A DNA stretch of 64,000 nt from Myxococcota bacterium (lineage in GTDB: Bacteria; Myxococcota_A; UBA9160; UBA4427). This document shows positions 34,358 through 42,911 of the stretch, piece by piece. The DNA is taken from the NCBI GenBank assembly GCA_030748735.1, contig JASMLK010000126.1, positions 1-64,000 of the forward strand. The letters run 5' to 3'. The position numbers and the translations under genes were made by a program. Position 1 is the first letter of the stretch; every line of letters starts with the position of its first letter. The notes under the pieces were generated by a model. It had not been told where the DNA came from, did not search any database, and was given only the letters and a program-made list of their open reading frames with translations.

Positions 34358-35028
34358 GCGTTCCTTTCGCCGGAAGCGGCCTGGAGTTCGAGGGGCAGCC
34401 AATTGCCCGAGAAGGCCTTGATGCCGCCGCGCTCCCCGTTCGCACCATCCCAGATGGCAACGCCGAAACCGGTGGCGGTGCCCGGTATGAGTTCTGCCAC
34501 GGGCGATTCGCTCTCGACCCGCAAGGCGCGAGCGAGCACGACCCGCCATCGCCCCTGCTTCCAGCTCCCTCGCCCCTGGATCACGCGCTGGTCGAAGGTG
34601 AGCGAGGTGCCAAGCCCCTCGGCGCTCAGTTGACGCGCGCCCTGGGGTTCGTCCGCCCGCCAGTACCACGCGTTGACCGGCTGACCCGGGGCGCCCATCG
34701 TGATGATCGGAGCGTCGGGTGAGACGGGGAGGGCGATGGCGGCTGCGTCGGGGAAGCTGTTGTTGTCCGAGACGTCCGAGCTTTCGGTCGCCGCCGACCA
34801 TTCGAGGCGAAAGGCGATTTCGCGGCCGTTGTGTAGCGCCGCAACGTCGACGTGGTCGACGGTGCCGATCTTCTTGTTCATCCACGCGACCTGGATCGCC
34901 GCAGTGGGCTGCATCCCGACCGGTGTGCCCAGGAGGGGGACGCTGGTTGTTGGGTGCTGCCCCCAGACGCGGTGATCGGCGTCGAGGAGGACATCGATGC
35001 CGGCATCACCGACGAAGTCGACCTGCAT
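34354..35028 (-). CDS. type II DMSO reductase family gamma subunit (haem b)
   Basis: A 224-residue beta-sandwich protein of the ethylbenzene-dehydrogenase haem-binding family (EbdC/DdhC-like). Family blocks include IQVAWMNKKIGTVDHVDVAA, IAFRLEWSA and GRWRVVLARAL. EbdC binds haem b through Met and Lys; candidates here are Met111 (IITMGAPGQPVNAWYW) and Lys157 (GSWKQGRW). It would pass electrons from the beta-subunit clusters to a periplasmic acceptor. GGGAG precedes the ATG. No Sec signal is visible, so it may be co-exported with the alpha subunit. The overlap with beta supports a fixed beta-gamma module. Confidence 0.85.
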   Translation of the reverse strand: MQVDFVGDAGIDVLLDADHRVWGQHPTTSVPLLGTPVGMQPTAAIQVAWMNKKIGTVDHVDVAALHNGREIAFRLEWSAATESSDVSDNNSFPDAAAIALPVSPDAPIITMGAPGQPVNAWYWRADEPQGARQLSAEGLGTSLTFDQRVIQGRGSWKQGRWRVVLARALRVESESPVAELIPGTATGFGVAIWDGANGERGGIKAFSGNWLPLELQAASGERNA

Positions 35029-35072
35029 AATTCATCTCCCATTTTCGGGTGACGCCCCGGCACGGGTTCAAA

Positions 35073-35699
35073 CTACGAACGAGGTCGGATGGCATCTCCC
35101 ATGAAGGTGGCGGTGTCGCGTAGACGGTCGGCGAGCGGGTAGTCCGCATCGCCGAGCCAATTGCTGATCGCTGCGTTGAGCGCGCCAATCACGACCTCGG
35201 CGAGGAAGGTGGCGTCGAGGTCGTCGCGCACTTCGCCGCGGTCCTGCCCTTCGCGCAGCATCTCGGCGAAGGGGTCGCGGATCTTCCGGGTATGCGGTGC
35301 AACTTCACCGAGGTTCGCACCGCGATGAATCAGCCCGATCATCGCATCGTGTGCGAGCTTGGCGGCTTCGAGGATCTCTTCGCCCACGCGGTCCGCGAAG
35401 CCCGCAATCTTGTCTTGCGTAGTCGCGTCGCGTTCGAGCTGTTCGTCGAGCAGCGCCTGGGTGTAGGCGAGGACTTCGTCCGTCATTGCGGTCAGGACGG
35501 CCGCCTTGTTGGGGAAGTGATTGAAGAAGGTGGCGGGGGCGATGTCGGCGGCTTCGGCGATCTGCCCGATCGTGGTCTCTTCGTAGCCGTGCTCGAGAAA
35601 CAGCTGCCCCGCAGTTCGGTAGATGCGCTCGCGAAGCTCGCGGCTTCGGCGCTCGCGCCGTCCTTCGCCCTTCTCTGTGCCTGGCCTTTTGATCGCCAC
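35073..35699 (-). CDS. TetR family transcriptional regulator of the molybdoenzyme cluster
   Basis: A 208-residue TetR protein: basic N-terminus, helix-turn-helix at about residues 24-70 (RIYRTAGQLFLEHGYEETTI, IAEAADIAPATFFNHFPNK), then a helical ligand domain. It starts with GTG 35699 and is followed 44 bases later by the gamma gene, so it is probably the first gene of the molybdoenzyme operon and autoregulated. The upstream region holds two related palindromic sites at 35743-35779. The ligand is probably the hydrocarbon substrate or a CoA ester derived from it (inference). Confidence 0.88.
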   Translation of the reverse strand: MAIKRPGTEKGEGRRERRSRELRERIYRTAGQLFLEHGYEETTIGQIAEAADIAPATFFNHFPNKAAVLTAMTDEVLAYTQALLDEQLERDATTQDKIAGFADRVGEEILEAAKLAHDAMIGLIHRGANLGEVAPHTRKIRDPFAEMLREGQDRGEVRDDLDATFLAEVVIGALNAAISNWLGDADYPLADRLRDTATFMGDAIRPRS

Positions 35700-35742
35700 G
35701 GCGGGAGGCCCTCTCGGCTGATCCTGACTTCTTGTCGGCAGA

Positions 35743-35779
35743 CTCTATTCCATTGATAGAGTGAACTCCATCGATAGAG
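35743..35779. promoter_or_regulatory. tandem palindromic operator upstream of TetR/molybdoenzyme operon
   Basis: CTCTAT (35743-35748) and ATAGAG (35756-35761) are perfect arms around 7 bases. Directly after, CTCCATCGATAGAG (35766-35779) repeats the ATAGAG arm in a near-palindrome, giving two copies of CCAT[T/C]GATAGAG spaced 18 bases apart. This is the layout of a double TetR site, 44 bases upstream of the regulator start. Confidence 0.55.
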
Positions 35780-35889
35780 CGCATTCGTCGGAAAAAGGAC
35801 GCGAACGCTCCTGAGGGCACTCTGGGGGAAGGCCGGGAGAACAGGAACGCTGAGGTTCAGGAGCGACCAAGCCGCTCTTGGCGAGTCCC

Positions 35890-36570
35890 CTAGGGGGTTG
35901 CGGCCAGTCGCTGGCTTTCGGAGGCGACGAAGGCCGAGAGCAGGCCGATCAGGCCGGCGAAGAAGGGGCTCGCGTTCTGGGCCGACAGCTTGTCCACGAG
36001 CTTCGGCAACCAGGTCTCGACCTGTCGCGCGAGGAAGTCTCGCTGGGCGCGCCGGAACGGCGCCGGGTCGCCTTCCTGTTGGAGGGCGAGCGCTTCCTGG
36101 AAGCAGAGAAAGTGAAGGAAGTCGAGCTGTGTGAGCACGTGGTCAGGCAGCTCGCGTTGCTCCTGCGAAAGCGTGAGACCGAAATGATTGTAGAAGCGAA
36201 CGCACTCTTCCATCGTCTTCATACGCGCGTCGGTGTAGAGCCCGCCGTAGAGCGGGCAGGGCGGACCCGATGCACCTGCGTCGAACAAGCGTGTGTATTC
36301 GACGCAGAGGTGGTCCTCATCGCCCGGCGACTGCAGTGCTTCCCAGTCGACCGCATCGGCGCCGGAAGGCAGCGCATCGACGATTTCGAGCCCTTCGCGC
36401 AGAGCACCGGCGATTGCGCCATTGCCGATCCGCTCGCGCAAGGACTCGGACGGATAGTTCAGCGCTTCCGAAAACAGCGCAAAGAGCTGGCTACGCACAC
36501 CTGCTGAAATCTGTTCTTCGCCTACGAGTTCGGTGAGTGTGATGGGCGTCGGGGTCGCGGTGTCAGTCAT
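35890..36570 (-). CDS. TorD/DmsD-family molybdoenzyme chaperone (delta protein)
   Basis: A 226-residue all-helical TorD-family protein. Recognisable blocks are LFALFSEALNYPSESLRERI near the N-terminus, the mid-protein CVEYTRLFDAGASGPPCPLY with GGLY, and DHVLTQLDFLHFLCFQEALA. These cytoplasmic chaperones bind Tat signal peptides and assist cofactor insertion before export; DdhD and EbdD are the counterparts in type II enzymes. It lies upstream of the TetR gene, on the same strand as the three Tat-bearing alpha genes, and is the only such chaperone here, so it presumably serves all three. Confidence 0.87.
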   Translation of the reverse strand: MTDTATPTPITLTELVGEEQISAGVRSQLFALFSEALNYPSESLRERIGNGAIAGALREGLEIVDALPSGADAVDWEALQSPGDEDHLCVEYTRLFDAGASGPPCPLYGGLYTDARMKTMEECVRFYNHFGLTLSQEQRELPDHVLTQLDFLHFLCFQEALALQQEGDPAPFRRAQRDFLARQVETWLPKLVDKLSAQNASPFFAGLIGLLSAFVASESQRLAATP

Positions 36571-36635
36571 GGGCTCTTCGTTGATCGGGTGTGGGGTTCT
36601 CTCTCAGTGTATGCCGTTCTCCGTGGGTCACACCA

Positions 36636-38141
36636 TCAATCGATGTAGACCCGCCCGCGGTCGCCGTATCCCTTCTGCAGGTTCTCGATCACCCTCTCTT
36701 GTGATTGATAGATCACTCCGGTGTCGAGAATCGTCTCGTCGGCCGGGAGCAGTGCCGCCGCCCAGTCCTTCGGACTTCGCCACCCGGGGTGGGGTGCGAT
36801 TTCGACGCGCTGGCCCGCCACCGGGTGCAGTGCGCGCCGCACGCGAATGCGCTCAGCCAACTCGGCGACACGTTCGGGATGCTCTGCCGACAGATCGTTC
36901 GTCTCCGACGGGTCGGCCACGACGTCGAAGAGCATGTTGGTCACGGTCGTGGAGGCCTGCCCCTCGCTGATCTGCTGGATCAGCTTCCAACGCCCGGAAA
37001 GCACCGCGACCTGATAGGGACTACGGACGGGCGATTCCGAGACGAAGAACAAATCGTCTTCACGCGGTTCGGCCTTGCCTTGCGACAGCGCCTGCCACTG
37101 GTTGCGGCCATCGAGTGGTCGCTCGTTGCTCAGAGTGACCCCTGCCGCGCGGGCAAGGGTCGGATAGAAGTCCATCGCCGACATCACCTGCTCACTGACC
37201 TGGCCGGCCTCGAGCTGCGCGGGCCAGCGGATCATCCCGACGACGCGTACGCCGCCCTCGAATGTCGTCAGCTTTCCGCCGCGCAGGGGCGTGTTCTGCG
37301 CCCCCGACATGAGGGGGCCGCCGTTGTCCGAAAGGAAGACGACGATCGTGTTCTTCGTGAGCCCTTCGCTTTCGAGCGCCGCGAGGATCGTGCCGACGGC
37401 CTGGTCGAGGGAATCCACCATGGCCGCATAGATGCGCTGAACGGGGTCGCTGCGGTCCGCGTACTTCTCGATCAGCTTCTTCGGTGCTTCCATCGGGCTA
37501 TGCGGTGCGAGGAATGGCACGTACAGAAAGAAGGGCTTCGATGGGTCGCGCTGTTCGATGAAGCGCGCAGCCTCTTCGCCATGCACGTCGGTCAGGTAGC
37601 GACCCTCGCGGCGAACCGACTTGCCGTTGTGCTGGAGGTCGTGCCCGCCGCCCTGCGCGGTGTGCTGCCAGTACTTCACCTCGGTGTGGAGATGCCCGAA
37701 GAAGTCGTCGAAGCCCCGCGCGTTCGGCGCCTGGATCTCGAGGGTATGACCGAGGTGCCACTTGCCCACCATGCCGGTCTGGTAACCCGCCGCCTGGAAT
37801 TCCTGCGGAAGGAAACGCTCCTTGGGGGAAACCGCCTTGTTCGACCAGGTCATGATCGGGAAGTACGCCATGCCGAGCCGAAGCGGGTCGCGTCCGGTCA
37901 TGAGGGCTGCGCGGGTGGGCGAGCAGATCGGGGGAACGTAGAGCCGGTCGAGCCTCACACCACCGGCGGCGAGTGCATCGAGGTTGGGTGTCTCGATGTC
38001 GCTCCCGCGATACCCCACGTCCGCCCAGCCGAGATCGTCGGCCAACATGACCACGACGTTGGGTTTGTCAGCAGCACTTGCAGCGAACGGCAAGAGCAGT
38101 GCGGTGGCGACGAAGCCAGTCCATGAAAACCAGGATCGCAT
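36636..38141 (-). CDS. secreted sulfatase (arylsulfatase family)
   Basis: A 501-residue formylglycine-dependent sulfatase. Signal peptide at 1-23 (VATALLLPFAASA), metal-binding ADDLGWADVGYRG at 34-46, sulfatase signature C-x-P-x-R with Cys73 (PPICSPTRAALMTGR), GMVGKWHLGH and LSDNGG. Cys73 would be converted to formylglycine. The protein is periplasmic or secreted and cleaves sulfate esters; sulfated sterols or polysaccharides are both possible. It lies 65 bases upstream of the TorD gene on the same strand. Whether it belongs functionally to the molybdoenzyme cluster is uncertain, though desulfation of a steroid sulfate would fit. Confidence 0.92.
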   Translation of the reverse strand: MRSWFSWTGFVATALLLPFAASAADKPNVVVMLADDLGWADVGYRGSDIETPNLDALAAGGVRLDRLYVPPICSPTRAALMTGRDPLRLGMAYFPIMTWSNKAVSPKERFLPQEFQAAGYQTGMVGKWHLGHTLEIQAPNARGFDDFFGHLHTEVKYWQHTAQGGGHDLQHNGKSVRREGRYLTDVHGEEAARFIEQRDPSKPFFLYVPFLAPHSPMEAPKKLIEKYADRSDPVQRIYAAMVDSLDQAVGTILAALESEGLTKNTIVVFLSDNGGPLMSGAQNTPLRGGKLTTFEGGVRVVGMIRWPAQLEAGQVSEQVMSAMDFYPTLARAAGVTLSNERPLDGRNQWQALSQGKAEPREDDLFFVSESPVRSPYQVAVLSGRWKLIQQISEGQASTTVTNMLFDVVADPSETNDLSAEHPERVAELAERIRVRRALHPVAGQRVEIAPHPGWRSPKDWAAALLPADETILDTGVIYQSQERVIENLQKGYGDRGRVYID

Positions 38142-38340
38142 GGGTCGGTCCCTCCACGGTTTCTGCGAGCGGACGAGGATAGGCGCGCACGTTGCGGGCG
38201 CGACCTGAACGCGAGCCTTCGCCGTCGCCCCTGACGAGATTGGTCTGAGACAGTCGAAAAACGCTTGTCAACCTCTATTGAACCTGGCGTTCTTGCTCTA
38301 AGGTCGGCGCCCGTTTCGGATTCGTCGCGCCTCCCCCCAT

Positions 38341-40104
38341 GTGACGACCCTGCTCGACGCTGGCTCGTGTTCGATGCTGGCGATCGGAAGTTCGAGGATC
38401 TGCGGGTTGGCGGCATCGGTAAGGCTTCGCGCCTGGCAGAGCGAAGCACTCGGAAAATTGGAGGCGCGGGTCCACTCGAGTTTTCTCGCGGTGGCGACCC
38501 CCGGTGCAGGGAAGACGACGTTTGCGCTCGCGGCGGTGCGCCGGGCGCTCGTGGCGCAGGACATGCGGCGCTGTGTCGTGGTCGTTCCGACGCAACACCT
38601 CAAGTTGCAGTGGGCCCTGGCGGCCGAGCAATTCGACATCCACCTCGATCCGGAATGGACGGCGGCTGACGGCGCGCTGCCCTCCGACGTCCATGGTGTG
38701 GCGGTGACGTATCAGCAGGTCGCCGCGAACCCGGAGGCGCTGCGCCGTTTTACCGCGCACGCGTTCGTGGTACTCGACGAAGTCCACCACGCCGCCGACG
38801 CGCGCAGCTGGGGCGACGGCATCCGCATCGCGTTCGAGCGCGCTCCCCTCCGCCTCTGTCTTTCGGGGACGCCGTTTCGCTCGGACCAGAGCGCAATCCC
38901 CTTCGTTCGCTACGTGGGGGAAGAGGCGCAAGCCGACTACGAATACGGCTACGGCGAGGCGCTGATCGACCGCAAGGTGGTGCGCCCCGTCTTCTTTCCC
39001 AGGATCAACGGGCAGATGGAATGGACGTCGCCGGACGGCACGAGCCGTTCTGCCAGCTTCGACGATGACATCGCTCGCAGCCTGGGGAGTCAACGTCTTC
39101 GCACCGCACTCGACCTCGAAGGGGAGTGGCTGCCCGCGGTCCTGACGAAGGCCCACCATCAGTTGCGCTACCTGCGTCGGTCGGATCCGCGGGCCGGCGG
39201 GCTCGTGATCGCGATCGATCAGGATCACGCGCGCGGGATCGCGAACATCTTGACCAGCCGCCTCGGCGTTCGCGCCACGGTGGCGACGTCGGACGATCCT
39301 TCTGCTTCCAGGAAGATCGCGGAGTTTCGAGAAGACCATTCCGAATGGATCGTTGCTGTGCGCATGGTTTCCGAGGGCGTCGACATCCCACGCCTGCGTG
39401 TCGGTGTTTATGCAACGAACACTTCGACCGACCTCTTCTTTCGTCAGGCGGTGGGCCGGCTCGTCCGCGTGAGTGGCACGGCAACGCAGCAGCGCGCATA
39501 CATGTTCATCCCCGACGACCCCCGCTTGCGAAACTTCGCCTTTGGGATCGCCGAACATCGCCGTCATAGCCTTCGCAAGCCCGACGCGAAAGACGACGAT
39601 CGCGAGCTAACGGATGAAGACGAAGAACGGGAAGGGGAGGGCGAAGATCAGCTTTCCCTGTTTTCGGCGATCGCAGCCGTACCGCTCGACGACAAGGGGC
39701 ACCCCCTCGAACCGGGCCAGGTCTACGAAGAACCCGAACCGTCGGAGGGCGAAGAGATCCCCGGCCTCGTTGGAGACGAGCCGCTCGAGACGGACGCCGC
39801 CGACCCCTCGGGCGTGATGGCTCCCTTCGCGTTGACGGCGCCCGACTTCGACGCTGAGTTACCGACCCCCGAACCGATCATCGAAGAAGCGCATGCGGTT
39901 TCACCGCGAACACGAAAGCGACAGCTTCGAGAACTCAACAGTGCACGCGTGCGTTTCCTGGTACATCGCTCGCGCCTGTCCCACGCCAAGATCAACGCCG
40001 ACCTCAATCGCATGGTCGGTATCCGTCGGATCACCGAAGCCACGGTGCCGCAACTCGAGAAGCGACTCGAAGCGGCGGATCGTTGGCTCGAGCGATTGCG
40101 CTGA
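38341..40104 (+). CDS. DEAD/DEAH-type superfamily 2 helicase
   Basis: A 587-residue helicase with Walker A ATPGAGKTT (52-60), a DEVHH Walker B/motif II (146-150), motif III-like SGTPFRSD and motif VI FFRQAVGRLVR. The C-terminal ~190 residues are acidic then basic and unlike the core (DDDRELTDEDEEREGEGED, later SPRTRKRQLRELNSARVR), ending in a predicted helical tail. The architecture resembles restriction/repair-type SF2 proteins (ResIII), but no nuclease or methylase gene is adjacent. GTG 38341 lacks a clear ribosome-binding site; ATG 38374 is an alternative, and either leaves the helicase core intact. The cellular role is unassigned. Confidence 0.82.
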   Translation: MTTLLDAGSCSMLAIGSSRICGLAASVRLRAWQSEALGKLEARVHSSFLAVATPGAGKTTFALAAVRRALVAQDMRRCVVVVPTQHLKLQWALAAEQFDIHLDPEWTAADGALPSDVHGVAVTYQQVAANPEALRRFTAHAFVVLDEVHHAADARSWGDGIRIAFERAPLRLCLSGTPFRSDQSAIPFVRYVGEEAQADYEYGYGEALIDRKVVRPVFFPRINGQMEWTSPDGTSRSASFDDDIARSLGSQRLRTALDLEGEWLPAVLTKAHHQLRYLRRSDPRAGGLVIAIDQDHARGIANILTSRLGVRATVATSDDPSASRKIAEFREDHSEWIVAVRMVSEGVDIPRLRVGVYATNTSTDLFFRQAVGRLVRVSGTATQQRAYMFIPDDPRLRNFAFGIAEHRRHSLRKPDAKDDDRELTDEDEEREGEGEDQLSLFSAIAAVPLDDKGHPLEPGQVYEEPEPSEGEEIPGLVGDEPLETDAADPSGVMAPFALTAPDFDAELPTPEPIIEEAHAVSPRTRKRQLRELNSARVRFLVHRSRLSHAKINADLNRMVGIRRITEATVPQLEKRLEAADRWLERLR

Positions 40105-40271
40105 TCGGGCTGTTCTCAGGTTCCGGCCGTAGCAAGCCAACGGCCCCGAGGACCGCCATCCCAAGCCCAGCGAGTGCAACCAGGATGTTCATGCTCTGGT
40201 GTACCCCGTGACTTCGGTAAGATCGCGTCGAGCGGGCGACTCCAACCTCGAACAACCGAAGGAATCCACGC

Positions 40272-41468
40272 ATGTCCGAATTGACCTTTCGTGATGTCGG
40301 CGCTGATGAAGTCGCGCAGATCAAGGCGCAGTTCAAACGCTTCATCGACGACGAGGTGATCCCCGCCGAACCCGAGCTGTTTCGGTACGACGACGCCTCC
40401 ACCGCGAAGCTGCAGGAGCTGAAATCACGCGCCAAGGAAATCGGGCTCTGGGCGCTCGGTCACCCGGAAGAGATCGGTGGTGGTGGCCTTCCCTTCCTCG
40501 CGTTCGCGGAGATGAACGAGGTGATCGGTCGCTCTCACTTCGGACAGATGGTCGTCGGTTCCCTGTCGATGCAGGACTCGATCATGCTCCACCTCTACGC
40601 CAACGACGAACAGAAGGACCGCTGGCTGAAGCCCCTGGTCGCAGGCGACATCTACCCTTCTGTCGGACTGACCGAACCCGAGGTCGCGGGTTCCGACCCC
40701 ACGCTGATGCAGACCAGCGCTCGGCTCGAAGGTGACGAGTGGGTGATCAACGGGCACAAGTGGTTCACGTCCGGTGCAAACAAGGCGGCCTTCACGACGG
40801 TCTTCTGTGACACGGAGCCCGGCGCGAAGAAGCACGCGAAGTTTTCATCGATCATCGTCCCCACCGACACGCCCGGTTACGAATTGGCCCGCGTCGTCCC
40901 CACCATGGGTACGACCCACGGTGGACACTGCGAGATCTGGTTGAAGGACGTTCGCGTTCCGAAGGGAAACCTCCTGGGTGAGCGGGGCGCGGGGTTCGTC
41001 ATCGCGCAGCGGCGCCTTGGCCCTGGTCGCATCTTCCACTGCATGCGCTGGCTCGGTCAGGCGCAGCGCGCGTTCGAGCTGATGTGTGAATGGGCGAAGG
41101 TTCGTTATGCGCACGGTTCGCTCCTGGCCGAGAAGGGCGAGATCCAGCGCTACGTGGCCGAATCGGCGGCCGAGATCCAGGCCGCACGTCTGATGACCTT
41201 CGACGCCGCCCGCATGCTCGACCGCGGCGACGAGGCTCGGGTCGAGATCTCGCTCATCAAGTTCTGGGGCGCGCGCATGCTCCACAACGTGATCGACCGT
41301 GCGATCCAGGTCCACGGCGCGATGGGCGTCACCTCCGACACGCCGCTCGAGCAGATGTATCGAGAGGCGCGATACGCCCGCATCTATGACGGCCCGGACG
41401 AAGTCCACCGCATGGTCGTCGCCCGACGCCTGATCAAGGACCCGGTGAACAACCCGCCGTGGGCTTGA
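40272..41468 (+). CDS. acyl-CoA dehydrogenase, ACAD10/11-like
   Basis: A 398-residue acyl-CoA dehydrogenase. SVGLTEPEVAGSDPTLMQT and EWVINGHKWFTSGANKAAF form the FAD/substrate region, and the C-terminal RYARIYDGPDEVHRMVVARR is the ACAD10/11 signature, with Asp at the catalytic position. ACAD10/11 act on branched or 4-hydroxyacyl-CoAs. It lies 10 bases upstream of a class III CoA-transferase gene, so CoA transfer followed by dehydrogenation is likely. The gene stands apart from the other dehydrogenase operons and has no adjacent regulator. Confidence 0.92.
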   Translation: MSELTFRDVGADEVAQIKAQFKRFIDDEVIPAEPELFRYDDASTAKLQELKSRAKEIGLWALGHPEEIGGGGLPFLAFAEMNEVIGRSHFGQMVVGSLSMQDSIMLHLYANDEQKDRWLKPLVAGDIYPSVGLTEPEVAGSDPTLMQTSARLEGDEWVINGHKWFTSGANKAAFTTVFCDTEPGAKKHAKFSSIIVPTDTPGYELARVVPTMGTTHGGHCEIWLKDVRVPKGNLLGERGAGFVIAQRRLGPGRIFHCMRWLGQAQRAFELMCEWAKVRYAHGSLLAEKGEIQRYVAESAAEIQAARLMTFDAARMLDRGDEARVEISLIKFWGARMLHNVIDRAIQVHGAMGVTSDTPLEQMYREARYARIYDGPDEVHRMVVARRLIKDPVNNPPWA

Positions 41469-41478
41469 GGAGACGCCG

Positions 41479-42672
41479 ATGCCTGCCCTCGAAGGAATCC
41501 GCATCCTGGACATGACGCAGTACGAAGCCGGGCCTTCGGCCACGCAGGCGCTTGCCTGGTTCGGGGCCGATGTCGTGAAGATCGAACCACCAAAGGGGGG
41601 TGATCCCGGTCGTTCGTTGGCGGTTGGTGGCGATTACTCTGCGTACTTCTGCAACTGGAACGCCAACAAGCGCAGCGTGGGGCTCGATCTGACGCGAAAG
41701 GAAGGGCGTGACGTCCTGCTTCGCATGCTTCCGCAGTACGACGTCTTCATCGAGAACTACGGCCCGGGAATCATCGAACGTTTCGGTCTCGAATACGAAA
41801 CCCTGCGCGAAGTTCATCCCTCGCTGATCTATGTGCGGATCAAGGGGTTCGGGAGTGACGGGCCCTATGCGCACTACAAGGCGTACGACATGGTCGCCCA
41901 GGCCGCTTCGGGCGCCTTCTCTGCCACGGGTGAGATGGGTGGCATTCCCATGCTTCCCGGGCCAACGATCGGAGATTCGGGGACGGGCATGCAGGCTGGC
42001 ATGGCGGTGCTGGCCGCGTACGTTCAGCGCTTGCGAACGGGCGAGGGGCAACTCGTCGAGTTGTCGATGCAAGAAGCCATGACGTACTACATGCGCACGC
42101 GAATCGCGTTCGGTGGCGATTGGGGCAACCAGGCGGTTCCGCGGCTTGGCAACATGATGGGCGGTGCGCCGACCGGCCTCTACCCGTGTGCAGGGGGTGG
42201 CCCCAACGACTACGCGTATCTCATCACGGTGACCGAACGCCATTGGGACAGCTTGTGTGTCGCGATCGAGCGCCCGGACCTCATCGCCGACGAGCGCTTC
42301 GATACGGGCGAGAAGCGTGCGATGCACGGGGACGCGCTCTGCGACGAAATCTCGAAGTGGACCCGCGAGCACGCGAAGTACGACGTCATGCGGATCCTCG
42401 GCGACGCGGGTGTTCCGTGTTCGGCCATCATCGACACGCAGGATCTGTATCGCGACCCACACCTGCTCGCGCGTGACTTCATCAAGACCGTCGAGCACCG
42501 GGATCTCGGTGAAGCGCCGTTGCTCGGCTTCCCCACGCGGATGTCAGAGAGTGAAGTGCCGCTCGAACGCGCCCCCTACCTCGGTGAGCACAGCGACGAA
42601 GTGCTGCGAGGGGACCTCGGCCTTTCGGACGACGAGATCGAGTCGCTGCGAAGCGAGGGTGTGCTGTCCTAG
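41479..42672 (+). CDS. class III CoA-transferase (CaiB/BaiF family)
   Basis: A 397-residue family III CoA-transferase: N-terminal GIRILDMTQYEAGPSATQAL, KIEPPKGGDPGR, NANKRSVGLDLTRKEGRDVL, and the catalytic Asp166 in PTIGDSGTGMQAGMAVLAAY, corresponding to the Asp that forms the acyl-anhydride/CoA intermediate in formyl-CoA transferase. It moves CoA between carboxylic acids without ATP; in bile-acid and steroid degraders such enzymes (BaiF) act on steroid acids, but the substrate cannot be assigned here. GGAG precedes the ATG, and it pairs with the ACAD10/11-like gene. Confidence 0.92.
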   Translation: MPALEGIRILDMTQYEAGPSATQALAWFGADVVKIEPPKGGDPGRSLAVGGDYSAYFCNWNANKRSVGLDLTRKEGRDVLLRMLPQYDVFIENYGPGIIERFGLEYETLREVHPSLIYVRIKGFGSDGPYAHYKAYDMVAQAASGAFSATGEMGGIPMLPGPTIGDSGTGMQAGMAVLAAYVQRLRTGEGQLVELSMQEAMTYYMRTRIAFGGDWGNQAVPRLGNMMGGAPTGLYPCAGGGPNDYAYLITVTERHWDSLCVAIERPDLIADERFDTGEKRAMHGDALCDEISKWTREHAKYDVMRILGDAGVPCSAIIDTQDLYRDPHLLARDFIKTVEHRDLGEAPLLGFPTRMSESEVPLERAPYLGEHSDEVLRGDLGLSDDEIESLRSEGVLS

Positions 42673-42732
42673 CGGACGGGGGCGATGATCAGCGCTGCGC
42701 GCTCGCGTCGTTCACGGCCACGACGTCGAGGC

Positions 42733-42770
42733 GCCCGCTCTCGATGCGCGGGAAACGCCCCCAAGCGGGC
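42733..42770 (+). terminator. possible hairpin downstream of CoA-transferase
   Basis: GCCCGCT (42733-42739) and AGCGGGC (42764-42770) are 7-base inverted arms with a 24-base loop, 61 bases after the stop. No T-run follows, so this is a weak candidate. Confidence 0.2.
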
Positions 42771-42833
42771 CTACTCACGTTCTCGCACTCGACTCGCAAC
42801 AAAACATGGCAGGTCCGACCGAGTGGGGTAGAC

Positions 42834-42846
42834 TAACGGATCGTTA
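42834..42846. promoter_or_regulatory. TAACG-N3-CGTTA palindrome upstream of the small gene and TonB receptor
   Basis: TAACG (42834-42838) and CGTTA (42842-42846) are perfect inverted arms with a 3-base centre, in AT-richer sequence 66 bases upstream of the GTG at 42912. It looks like a repressor site for the two-gene receptor operon; no regulator gene is adjacent. Confidence 0.4.
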
Positions 42847-42911
42847 AACCTCCCACGCCCGGGAGCCTGTGCGGCAACCTGTGCGGCAAACAGGTAGGGT
42901 AGGAAGGGCCA

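Noticed and set aside
35862-35896. Terminator after the TorD-like gene (CCAAG/CTTGG and CCCCTAGGGG)
   Set aside because: The stems are only 5 bp with no T-run, and the palindrome overlaps the stop codon, so it is too weak to call.
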